NCBI GenBank assembly: GCA_012845835.1 | Contig: JABAKD010000016.1 | Coordinates: 15,393,625-15,457,624 of the forward strand | DNA: 64,000 nt | Source of the DNA: Undaria pinnatifida | Lineage: Eukaryota; Sar; Phaeophyceae; Laminariales; Alariaceae | Reading direction: 5' to 3' | Shown here: piece by piece, positions 51,269-62,500 of the stretch | Position numbering within the stretch: the first letter of the stretch is position 1 | Layout of the letters: each line of letters starts with the position of its first letter | Notes under the pieces: generated by a model | What the model was told of the DNA's origin: nothing | The model's input: only the letters and a program-made list of their open reading frames with translations | Database searches by the model: none | Translations under genes and position numbers: made by a program

Positions 51269-54200
51269 ATGACCTTCTGTGGACGTTTCGCTCATCTGCT
51301 GTCATGTACCCTGGCCGTACAGGAACCATGGGTGTATAGCGCTGACGCGCTACAGACGGACCTGACACAGATCCCTACGGAGGGTAAGAACATGGACACC
51401 ATGGTGGAAGCGGTGAAGATCGTGTGCAAACAGCATGGAGCGAAGGTGGTGAAGAGCAGCTCTGAGAAACAGGCGGAGAAACAGGTGGCGTGCACGCTCT
51501 CTTGCGTGCATGGCATGCCGAACCGGCAAGGCAAGCGACGGGAGGCGGCGAACGGTGCGTAGGTGATGATGATGGGGTAGTAGCAGACGGCGAAGGGAAA
51601 AGGAGGAAGACTCCGGCAGTAGTGCCTCTCCGATAGGAATTTTGCCACGTTCGTTTTTTTTTATTTATTTTTTTGCGCTTCAGTGACTGCGACAATCACT
51701 ACATTTAGGTAGCCTGATTGGAGATTCAGGTAACAGAGTCACGTCGAGTATTCTGGAATTGATGTACCGTGAAACCCATGAATACTCGGCCGCACATGAT
51801 GGGGTGAAGTTGACCTGTTCACCTGTCCCGTCGGCCCTCCCTCCCCTTGCGCAGGAGGGAACAACCAGAAGCGACGGAGAAGTTCAAGCGGCAGAACCGG
51901 CTGCGATTGCAAGGTTGGTGTCGAATTCAGGTTGTAGCACTTGTACCGTCGTACATGTACGTATGTGTTATTCTCGGAGGATATAAATATAAGCGCCTTG
52001 GTCGGGTTTTGTCTTGGGCCTTGCGAACAAATAAACAAGATTTGACATGCAAGTCCCCGCACGTGGTGTGTCGAAATACTGGCAGTTTTTGGGTTGAATT
52101 GGATGTGGGGCCCCACATTGGATGGGTGGTGGGTCCAGAGTATGGCCTTGGGTTGTGTCAAGATGGGGTCCTTTTTTTCGTGAATCGTGATGGTATCTTC
52201 CTTGGGAACACGATGTATACGACGCGTTACTGAAGCGAACCCTACCTTGCTGCTGCGTCGTTTGTGGTGGCTATGGGTCAATGTCTGTCAGATAAACGTA
52301 CGATGGCCGGCTCAGAGCAGCGACAGCAAGTACCCGCGGATTACGACCATGCATCTGGAGCACAACCACGACGTCGACAGAGAGGCCGTCAACGCTAAAG
52401 AAGCACAGCTGGGGGCGTTGTCAACCCCGATGAAGGAGACCTCGGCAAAACTGACAGGTATGTTGTGCTATGTAGGGGGAGAGGTCGATAGGGGATAGTG
52501 TTATTGCCCTCCACGTTGGAGGCGGACAACATGGCAAGGCTCGCACAGGAGAGCAACTTGGACAATGGAGAGGTTCACCAATGCACTAGGTCGAGAGACA
52601 GATACTCCACGTACTCCGTTTTTTCCCTTGCATCCCATCCCACGGAGATCCAAGGTCCCCTCCGTTGAGTATTGTCCACCGCACGTCCGTGTTCGTCCGT
52701 TTGTGTCCGTGTCTTCGTGTGGTTTGTCTCCACTGCAGACGCGGGGATGCAACCGAGCGACCAAGCGGTCGTCCTAGAGGCTCTGCATGACCGAGCGGTG
52801 AACCCGAAGATGATGCAGAATGCCGTCGGTCAACATCGCCAGGGTGGACGCGAGTTCGACGCTCAAGATTTCTTGAAAAAGGTGCGATTTTTGTTGTCCT
52901 TGTCTGGCGTGTCGCGTGGAGCACGTATTGTCCGTGTGCGCGGCATGTGGAACACCACATGACGCACTTCTGAGGTAGTGGACCAACCTCTTCCCCTTGC
53001 CTGCCTACACTACTTTTTTCTTGCAGAAGATACGTTTTATTTTTTTGTCCTAGTCTGGCGTGTCGCGCGGAACACGTCTCGTCCGTGTGCGCGGCGTGTG
53101 GAACATACGACGCACTTGCGTAGGTAGCGAACCCACCTCTTACGCCTGCCTGCCTACGCTACATTCGAACGGTGTATGTTCTTAGTTTAGGTTCGGGAAT
53201 GCACAAAGGATGGAGGAGTGTACGACGTCAAGCTCGAGAATGGGCGCCTAACCCACTGTTTCTGGATAACAGCGGAGCAGGTGAGCGTGCTGACTGGACG
53301 TGGCGTTTTGATTAATGTCATGGCAGCAGTCATCGTCGTTCTGACCTGACATAATTACACGGACATTTTGTCGGCGCCTCGTGACCGGTGTGATCGGAAG
53401 ACCCTACGCTTTGAAGACGGGGTCGCACACGAACGCCCCCCACCCCCGCACTTTCGTACTGATCTTCCCGCCTTCCCCCGACGCGATGGTTTTTCACTTT
53501 ACGTCGTTGTCCTCTCGGGTGTTGAATAGGAAGTGCCATAGCCGTATTGGCGATACCCCAATATATTTCCGGACAGCCAACGGCGCGATGCTTTATGCTG
53601 CTTCCCGACCCCTCCTTCCCCCTCCCCCGTGTCGCGTGTGATTCGCCATGTACAGATATCCCTTGCGACCCGGTACGGCTCCGTCTTCTTGTACGATGAC
53701 ACGGCTGTCAAGAACCGTTACCGTCTTTCCCTCGGCCTCGGAGTCGTCATCGATGGAGAGTACTTCTCACGTATTGTCTTTCAGGCGCTCTTGTCGGACA
53801 CGAAGACGGACATGTTCACTTGGATGCTGGAGCAGTTCAAGGCGGCACGGGGGGCGGCTCCGGATGTCTTCCTGCAAGATGCGGACGCGGCCATGACCCT
53901 TGCGGCGGAGGAGGTTTTCGAGGACGCGAAAAAACGGCGATGCGCGTGGCACCTCGGCCAGAACATCACCAAGAACATCAAGGTTGTGCTGGGTTCGACC
54001 TTCCAGGTGAGAGACTAGGATACTGCATTTTTTAACGTCTTTATTTTTCTTCCGACGGGTATTTACCCTACTTTCTCATTTTGCGCCAGCGGCACGCGAG
54101 TCATCGCAGGGCGCGTACGTGAACTATGCGTCTTTTTCATTGCTTGTGTCATCGGGGCGTCGAGTGTTCGTACGGTTAGGGCTTCCATTGGTGTTTTGGA

Positions 54201-56084
54201 GTAGAGAGCTAATGTGAGGAAAAACAAAAGAAAGTGCCTGCACCATGCCAAAGGTTTCCTGCGCAGCGTATAGTGTTGTCGTGCTGCCACATGCCTGCTG
54301 CTGTCACGCAACTCCCTCGTCGTTATTTGCCCTAATCGACTTGCTAGACATACGTACGTAGCCTGTGGTCTGACGGTACGTTCTTCGTTCCCCTCGGTTC
54401 CCTCGCCTTGTCCCCAACCTCACAAAGGACTTCCTCGACCAGTTCCACAAGACTCGAGGGCGGCTAACGGAGAGTGGGTTCGAGGAAGAGTACGCCAAGC
54501 TGGTTGAAACATTCCCAAAGGCGAAGTCATACATGGAGAAGCTTCACGCGGACCGCGAGCGATGGGCTGCGTACGCGTCGGTCCTGGTGTTCAGCATCGC
54601 CTCGTTCACCACCAACAGGGTCGAATGTAGGTGGAACATGCTTGTTCAGTGGTGTGGCGCACTTGGTATTGCTTTACCCTTTGCCGGAGGTTGTATTACC
54701 TCGCTGGTGGCTACGAAGGATCATTGTATAGACACATTCGGGTAACGCTATGTTGTTAGCTCCCGAAAGGTTGGCGTCGAACAGGGTGGAGCGACTTCAC
54801 ATTCACACGTGTTTCGCCAAACTGTCAGCATGCCTTGAGGTAGGAACGTTGTCACCGCCTCCCAAGCGCCGTACTGATTGCACCGGTGCACGAACGTGAA
54901 ATCGCGCGATGACAATGGTGAAAACGCCGACCCAACAGCACTTGTCCGCGCCCTTCTTTCGTCTGCCTGTTTTCCTCCTCGCCGCAGCGATGAATGCTCT
55001 GATCGCTCGATTCTTAAATTCGCAGGCAAGCCTTTGCAGCGTGTTCGACTTCCTCTCGAAGGCCATGGAGAACGCAAGAGACCGCGCCATACTTCGCAGC
55101 GCCCAGCTTATTCTACCATCTGTGCAGCAGTCGAATGTGGCTGACGTCTGGTTGGGTGACGCGGTGTTGGCGCCGTGCAAGTTCGCGCTGGGTGCGTGGC
55201 CGTACAGGTTCATGGTGGAAGAGGTTACCATGGCCTCGGTGTTCTGCTCAAGCCCCGTGAACGCCGTGCTTGAAGGGTCTGCCCGCGGAGAGGCGCTTAG
55301 CAATTTTGAGTACATCGGGATGAAGGTCGTACATGTGGTAGATGTCGCCCTGATAGTGGAGAACAACGATGGCACTGACAAGCGATACGTAGTCCTCGGC
55401 ATGACGGACGGGAGTCACCTCTGCTCCTGCCGCACGCTGCAAGAACTAGGAGTTTGCTGTAGACATTTTTGGGCAGCCATGCGCCTTAGCCGAAAGTACA
55501 AGTTTCACGTTGGCATTCTCAACCAGCACTGGCTGGTCGAGCGGGGGCGAAAACCCACGAGTGAGTGGCCGGAGGGATCGAAGCCCACGTGGGCAGTAGC
55601 CAAAAGTCACAAACCTTTACAAGCCGCCGAACTGCCGGCCCCACTTGCCGCCACCGACCGCGAGCAGCGTGCCAGCGGGGACGTTGAGGGGGGGGAGGGG
55701 GCCCACGAGGGGGGGGTGAGGTGGAATGCAGGTAACGAAACCATAGAGTCGTCTCTCGTGCAGTTGAAGCAGACCGGCCCCACCCCTCAGGACCGCCGAT
55801 TTCTGTATGTAGACTGCCTCAAGGAGACAACAGCAGCTGTGAGCTTAGGAGTCGAAACTGTGCCTCCCGAAGCCCTTCGGGCGCTGGTGCAACAGTTTAA
55901 GGCGGGAGTGGTAGAGGCTGCGAGGCTAGGATTGTCGGCGGAGTCGTCGGGCCCTCTGCCCGTGGCGAATCCAGAAGTTGTCCGTCTGCCGTCTGCAAGA
56001 GGCAAAGGTCAACGACAACGGGGGTCTCACGAGTCGGGTAATGTGGTAGGATCGGCTGTTCGGGCTTTCGCCCAGAGCCGTTGA
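51269..56084 (+). CDS. FAR1-type zinc finger / MULE transposase / SWIM protein, nine exons
   Basis: Exons: 51269-51554, 51855-51913, 52292-52457, 52739-52881, 53191-53280, 53656-54006, 54428-54626, 54760-54839, 55026-56084 (TGA). All introns are GT-AG and every phase fits, giving about 810 residues. The N-terminal FAR1-like DNA-binding domain has VACTLSC, TGCDCKINVRW and LEHNH (C2H2 pattern). The MULE transposase core includes VFLYDDTAVKNRY, FLQDADAAM and CAWHLGQNITKNI; the latter is the CxxH motif typical of Mutator transposases. TTNRVES follows. A SWIM zinc finger has CSC then CCRH (about residues 591-605). The C-terminal 200 residues are low-complexity and basic. It may be a live Mutator-like transposase or a domesticated regulator; no flanking TIRs were identified. 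The first ATG is 51269, but an alternative first exon (50882-50944, donor GTACGC) joins in phase to 51323. Confidence 0.85.
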
Positions 56085-56616
56085 GTTGCGTACCCCATGC
56101 TTGCAGAGAGGGGCAAGGCGTGCCGAACGTCGGGCCCGTTGGCCGTCTAGGTTTCAATGTAGGTGTGGCGGGTTTTAGAGTACATACTGTCTCCTTACTT
56201 CTGGTTTCCAGGGGGGTGCTTCTTTTCGTAGGGTTGGGAACGCCAGCTGGTATTGGGTTCGCTTTTCAACGGAATGATGGACTCAGGGCAGGGGTGGGGA
56301 GGGGGGCCACTTTGTGCCTGTGGTTATCTTTCTGTCTTCGTGCCTACTCGTGTAAACCGAAACCAGCACCGGTGTTGCGAGTTTCCTCCAATTTTGCATG
56401 TTGCGTTTCTGACGGCACATCAGCCCGTCCGGGTTACATCGCAGGTCAAATGCCTTGCCCGATGCCCAGAAAAACCTTCATTCTGTTTTCTTTTTTGAAG
56501 TGTTCGAGCAAAAGCTATCTCGGTCGGTCCTACAACAACCCCCCCCTTCCCCCTAATTTTGTTCTTGACGCGATGCACCCTCTCCAACGGGACAAACGCC
56601 GGGACCGTAGGGTCTG

Positions 56617-57879
56617 TTAACAATCACAACGCGGCAGCTCGTGCAAGAACGTTTGCCAAAGGTTTTCCCCTGGCATTTGCGGCGGTGAAGCCTCTTCAAC
56701 GCTGAACCGGCATGAAAAGCCTCTCTCCGACGACGCCATGACAACATTCTGCCATCCCTCCTTTGCAGCGGCCTCCACTATACTATCGGTGAATTCCCAC
56801 CCGTTATCGAGACACCACAACACTACCTGGACATGCCCAGCGCCCGCGGCGTCAGCAGGAACACTCGACCATTCTTCCACCGTCACCGAATCGCAGTGTA
56901 TGCAGGTATGACGGACTACAGCGTCGAACCACTCTGTGCACCACCGCAGCATCCTCAAATACCCAAGTCTGGCTGCCATGTACATGACGCCGTCGGGGAC
57001 GGGACGGCGGCCATCCATGTTCGCCCCGCGCCACCACCAAGTCAACAAATGCGACACCGCACGAAAGTTACCGCACATGGCTGCAGTCCAAAGAGTTCTG
57101 TCAAGTAAATAAATAACGTCGTTGTCGGGCGCTTCGATCCACGACTCCAGAGCCAGTACCATCTCCAGGTCGTCGTCTTTCGCGTAGCCCAGCAATTGAG
57201 GTTGCATACCGTCATCACCCCCGATAACAAATCTCGAAAGAAACCTCACCATGTCGACATCTCTTGCTGCCATCGCCAGCTTAAAACGTGGTGTGACGAT
57301 ATCAGAGGCCGCATTTTGCTGCTCGATCCTAGCGCCTAAATTCTCTGACCAATAGTCCAAAACAAAGCAGCAATTCATGACGTCCACACTGTCCGACTGC
57401 ACGGCAACTTCTAAAGCCTTCACTCCCATCCTGTCTTTGTTGCAACCCCGTACGATCAAGAACTCCATCACTTCGTGCTGCCCGGCCTCAGCAGCGGCCG
57501 CGAAAATCCCGTCTCCCCACGAAGCCCGCTCCCACTCCTCCTCCCGCTCTGTCTCGTCCTCCCAATCCCGCTCTTCCCACTCATGGGCGGATTCCGGGGC
57601 TGTCATACAGTCGAGTACTTCCATGTCTCCCAGAGCAGCGGCATGTTTCCATGCTCCGTTGCTCGCAACCCACCCGTGGCCCACTGCCTCCATGACGCGA
57701 GAGGCATACATGACAACTTGCGAACACGCTGTTTCTTTCCTATCCCTGGCAAAGGTGTCCTTCCACCCACCACAAACCAGTGCCAGGAAAAGGAATTGCC
57801 GCTGCTCGCCGCCCATAAAGTCAAAGATCTCACGCCTGATGTCTCCCGTGCCGAGTGCCTCCGACCCAGCGATATTGCT
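56617..57879 (-). CDS. Ankyrin-type repeat protein with F-box-like N-terminus
   Basis: One long exon of about 420 codons. The N-terminus (IRREIFDFMGGEQRQFLFLA then CGGWKDTFARD) resembles an F-box-like segment. Then come degenerate ankyrin-type units: GAWKHAAALGDMEVLDCM, IFAAAAEAGQHEVMEFLIVR, KLAMAARDVDMVRFLSRF, LWTAAMCGNFRAVSHLL, GVMYMAARLGYLRMLRW and AAGAGHVQVVLWCLDNGWEF. Such proteins usually mediate protein contacts, with F-box forms recruiting substrates to SCF ubiquitin ligases; that role is inference. The frame opens at a GTG, not an ATG, and is preceded by CCTCCTTCTTTCGTGCAG on the coding strand, a strong splice acceptor. A short upstream exon with the true start is therefore likely; one candidate ATG lies near 58180. 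The stop codon is 530 bp from that of the convergent FAR1/MULE gene. Confidence 0.8.
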   Translation of the reverse strand, partial: SNIAGSEALGTGDIRREIFDFMGGEQRQFLFLALVCGGWKDTFARDRKETACSQVVMYASRVMEAVGHGWVASNGAWKHAAALGDMEVLDCMTAPESAHEWEERDWEDETEREEEWERASWGDGIFAAAAEAGQHEVMEFLIVRGCNKDRMGVKALEVAVQSDSVDVMNCCFVLDYWSENLGARIEQQNAASDIVTPRFKLAMAARDVDMVRFLSRFVIGGDDGMQPQLLGYAKDDDLEMVLALESWIEAPDNDVIYLLDRTLWTAAMCGNFRAVSHLLTWWWRGANMDGRRPVPDGVMYMAARLGYLRMLRWCTEWFDAVVRHTCIHCDSVTVEEWSSVPADAAGAGHVQVVLWCLDNGWEFTDSIVEAAAKEGWQNVVMASSERGFSCRFSVEEASPPQMPGENLWQTFLHELPRCDC

Positions 57880-58460
57880 CTGCACGAAAGAAGGAGGGCG
57901 CCAGCCGGATGAGCAAAGCTACGTATCAGTCAGACGGTCCCGAACGAGAAATCACAAGGAAGGGTGCAGATGCCATCCTCGCTCGTGCGAAAAAGAACAC
58001 GTTGAACCAACACAGTAGCACCACTCGAAGTGCCATTGAGCTGCGGTGCACGCAAAACTTTTACTACATACAATAATAAATAGCCTCTCACCAAAGTGTT
58101 TTCAGCCCACCATGATCCCAACTACAGTAACTGCTAAACGGCTGAATGATACCATGGAAGAGAGGACGAGCATAATAAATACCGTAGTCTACACAATAAT
58201 ATTATTTCTAATGACGCAATTTATCTAGGTAAGAGAGCTCTCTGCGGACTGCTGCCCGGTGAAGACTACGCTTCAAATTATGGAGCACATACGGTACCTA
58301 GGGAGTCTACCAGGTACCTGGTAGTCTTTTTGTTCGCAGATTTGAATTTTGTTTGTTGTACCAACGGCCGGCGGTCCGTCCTCCCGCCGATCGGGGTCAT
58401 TGCTCGTGAGGGGGTGCAGGAGGCGACCGCAGTAGTAGCTACTGAAGGTCTCGCGCACCT

Positions 58461-58703
58461 CTAGAAAGCTGTGCTCACCGTTGTCACTGGGGTGGCTGCT
58501 GCTGCGTTCTCTGCTCCTCCTCCTGGCTGCTGCTGTTCTTGGGCCTGCTGCTGCTGTTGTTGTTCAAGGGCCTGCTGCTGTTGTTGTTGTTGTTCTCCGT
58601 GCGTCGGAGTGTCGTCGGCGTGCTCTAGATCCACGATGACTGGTATCATCATCATGTCATCATCATTTTCGGTGCTGCCGCCGATAATATCCATGAGGGA
58701 CAT
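58461..58703 (-). CDS. Small acidic, Gln-rich open frame (uncertain)
   Basis: 80 codons from an ATG. Begins MSLMDIIGG, then acidic and Met-rich residues (ENDDDMMMIPVIVDLEHADD), then three Gln runs. An in-frame stop lies about 20 codons upstream, so it is not simply an internal piece of a longer exon. The Gln runs come from a CAG/CTG-type repeat that also opens a Cys-rich frame on the other strand. No domain recognised; it could be chance. Confidence 0.3.
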   Translation of the reverse strand: MSLMDIIGGSTENDDDMMMIPVIVDLEHADDTPTHGEQQQQQQQALEQQQQQQAQEQQQPGGGAENAAAATPVTTVSTAF

Positions 58704-58849
58704 ATCTACTGGCGTGGTCTCAGACAGGGTGCGTCTCTGGTTGTTCGCTCCGGTGGATTCTCACGGTTTAGTGGAGGATGGTTCTGGAGACGTTTTTGTC
58801 CTGCAAGGAGCGGATCCTGCAGGATTTTTTTTTGCTGTGTGACGCGCGG

Positions 58850-59530
58850 AGTAGACTAGACTTTACGTACGAGTACAGAGGCACTAGTTTTTTAAAAATT
58901 GAAAAACATCAGCTGTGAGGTGTACAAGCGTATGCGCCCGCCCATTATCTTTCCGGGTGCGGTGCGGTTTACATCTACTGCTGCAAGTTGATACGTATCA
59001 TGATCACAGCAGTCTCATTTATCAATGCTTTGGCGCGTTGGAGTGTCACGTAGCGGCCGGATTCCCGTTCCTGGAGGTAAAATACTGGATTCTGATTGGC
59101 CAAGCTTTTCGAAAACATATTAAAAGCCAACACAGAACATTCTCACGCCGCACCACGCTCTTCTTTCTTGGGTTTTTCTTTGACCATCACTGGACGCCCG
59201 TCTATACGAACGCACTTGTAGCTTTTCTTTTTCCTTGCGAGACGCAAGCTATCAAGCTGCCCCTGGTGGCTGATGACCTTCCAAATACCCCACCCTGTTC
59301 AACTATCAGTTTATTCCTCTCCCCGTTGGCCCGCCTTGACCTCTTCGTTCCGTGGCCCATCGGGAAGTTTGGTGCTCCTGCTCTTGCTGCACACATCCTC
59401 ACGTACCAGAGGCCTGCAGCTTCTACCAACTTCTCTGCTTACGCAGGGGCCAGCAGCAGCAACTTGGGACGGTGGCCGGCCGACTACTGCATGCTTAGGA
59501 CGAAGCAGCAGCCACACGAGAAGCATCACG
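58850..59530. promoter_or_regulatory. Upstream region of the monooxygenase
   Basis: Contains a fragment of the 60-bp motif (58903-58922) and C/T-rich sequence approaching the start codon. No specific promoter box is convincing. Long frames in this stretch are not recognised. Confidence 0.3.
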
Positions 59531-62500
59531 ATGTGTGACATGCAGATGAAGTCGTCGGGTACTGGTGAGGCTGATGATGGTGTTGGGGTGGTGCCGGGGT
59601 CGAGCCCGCCATCTGTTGCTGTTATTGGCGCTGGTGCGGCGGGATTAGCTGCTGGCAGGGTGCTTCGAGACGAAGGACTAAGGGTGACGATTTTAGAGAA
59701 GTCGCATCATGTGGGCGGCGTCTGGAGGTACAAGCCGGAACCGGAAGCTCGAGCACCGATGTGTGAGTCATAATTCAAGTTAGTCGGCGGTGATATTAAA
59801 TTGGCTAGGCGGTGTTTTTGTTGGGGCTATGACTGGTGGTGTTTGCTGCTGGCACGAGTGCAAGTACGTACTACTGCTGTATTTTGTACTGGTATAAGTG
59901 TACCTGGTACCAGCACGTTTTTCTTACTTTTCTCACTCTCCAAGTCAACCTCGTAATCACAATAACAATACGTATCAGGGTATGAGGTTTTACGCCCTCC
60001 GCACGATACCTTCTGGAGAAGCCGTGGTCACAAGCGTCTTCCCTTCTGCTCCCCGGCGCGTGCCTTGCCGTACGAGTACTGTAGGGTTCAGCATTTCCTT
60101 TTTTCAGCTTTTATGCTCGTCGACTTTCGTCGAATTTTGATCACTCTCGCGCCTTCCGCTCGTCCTTTTTTACAAGAAGTGCCTACCTACGAGGTACTAC
60201 AAGGTACGCTGTGTGCTGTGCACGTGTACGAGCACGAGTACGTATGCACTCGGTGAGACTTGAACCCACGACATCGACGTTGGTAGGGACAAGATTCGCC
60301 TATATTCCATCGGGGACGCCGACACGTTGGTACGTAAGCGTGACACCAGCACTACTATAGCACTGCTGCTGTGCTTCTAATCTCACCACGGCGTGCCTCC
60401 CTGTATATACAACCGGCGACCAGCTTCGTACTGGTGTATAGTCTATAGCAGCACACGTTTTTTGTGTCGGTGCACGGTTGAGTACGTACGCTGGCATTGA
60501 AGGTCCGCCCTTGCTTTCGGTCAGGTTCAAGAAGTGCAGTCACAGCATCACAGCAGAGCATCAGGACTCGACCTCTTTCTTGCTCTTGCAACATGCTTTG
60601 ACTCGTGCAGGTGCTACTGAAAACCCAAAACGACTCGTAGTAACGGGTGGTGGCGAAACCATTGCAGGGGGCGCGCTTCGAGTAGAAAAGGTTGACGGAA
60701 CGCAGAAACGGCATCGCGGCACCTGTCGTGACATGACGACGACTACTACGTAGCCTGACAACGACTTTTATACTGGTACAGTCTCCATGAATGCATGCGT
60801 ACATACACCCATTACTGCTGTAAGACTTGGTGCAGCAGCCGGCGCGAACAGGCAACGAAACTGCAGCATGTAAGAAGCATGCGTCGTGTATCATTCACCA
60901 GGCAACCAGTACCGGGTACCTGGTATCACACAACGCCAAGGCGGTTCCATGCCAAATGTTCGAATTTAGGTTGTTTGCAAGTGAAAGGCGCGCCCGCTTC
61001 ATCCGCAAGAATCTCGTTGTCTTGTCTACGTGTATAGCATTGTGTTGAATGCCTGTAGCCCCGCCGCTGTCGCGCGTAGGATCACGTGTGTCTGCATTCC
61101 ACGTTCTTCGTATATATCGTGTGGCTTCGACGTCCTGCGCCTCGTTCCGCTGCCTGCTTGTAGCACATTCGGAACTGTCACTGCCGTAACGCTGTACATA
61201 GTACAGAGTCCTGGTAGAGCTATTGTAAGAGTACAAGACCGGTTCAGAATTTATAACTTCATGCCCCTACACGGATGTTCATAATTCCACTCTATGATGC
61301 TGTGCCGGTATACGATAGCTCTAAGGTTTACTCGGAAGTTTTTATTTTGCGTTTGTGACCTGGCCTCAACCCGTCGTGTGCACACAGGCACGCGCTCATC
61401 ATCCCCCGCATTCCCTAAATACTGCATGTATCCCACCCGTATCTCCCGCGCGTGCGTATGCGCCGAACGAAAAAGAGAGAGGGAGAGAGAGAAACAGACG
61501 GGAAGAGAGAGGTACAGAGAGAGGGAGCTGAGAGACAGAGAGACAAAGGGAGGGGGACAGATGTAGAGAGAGGGGGGGGGGGTGGAAGGGGAAGAGACGG
61601 AGATATATAAGAGACAACCCGTGCCATAGCAAGCGTCCCCGCACACACTGCCTGCTGCTGCTGTGCGCGCGTGCTCTTCTTACAATTTACCACCCAGGTA
61701 GGATGCGCACGGTTGGCGGCCGTGCGACTTGTCGCGGAATGTGCATATAACCCCATATCTGCTGCCTCCACAACCAACGTTCTGAAGTGGAGTGTGTACG
61801 GTAAATAATAACAAAAATAAATCCCGTGCGACTTAGAATCCCCCTTCCGTCACGTACGAAGGGGACGCCCACGATAATACTCCCATCGCGGGGTTTTCGC
61901 TGTTGTACCCCTAAAACGCTGTCGCCTCCACAGCATCATCTTCGAGATCCTGCACCATCGCAAGTACGGTTCCGCCGGTGGTTCGTCCATGTCCGCCGGC
62001 GAAGCGCACGTATCCTCTCCCACCACACCGTTCACAGAGCGTTGCCGTGCAACCTTGTAGTGGCCAGCAGCCCTGCACGGAAGCACCTCCCCATCGAAAC
62101 CTTCGCTTTCCCGGCTCCTCCATTTGAATTGGCGATGCCGTTGCCTTCCTTTCCTTTTCCAGACCTTCCCCGATCCCCCATGCGCCTTTCTATCTTTCCT
62201 TCCGTAATTACTCCCTCTTTTTCCGACGCGCGCAAGCGAGTCTGACGAGCCCGTCGACTTGGCAAGTGTCTCGTACTTGCTTCGAACGAGGTTGGTGATA
62301 TCCTTGCGATCGTGTGCCTGCTTGAGATTTAAGTCTCGAATCTCGAGCGCGTACTCGGCAGCAGGCAAGGCAGAAACAACGCAAGTGTACAGAGTGTTGT
62401 CGTCTACCCTGATGCCCACGATGTTAAGCATTTCACGCAAGTCCTCCATCGCGTACAACATCTCTACGGGATGATCCTCCTTCTTGATCGTGAAGTTGTA

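Noticed and set aside
58471-58842. Cys-rich 123-codon plus-strand frame
   Set aside because: The Cys runs are the complement of the CAG-type repeat, and no Cys-rich peptide family is recognised.
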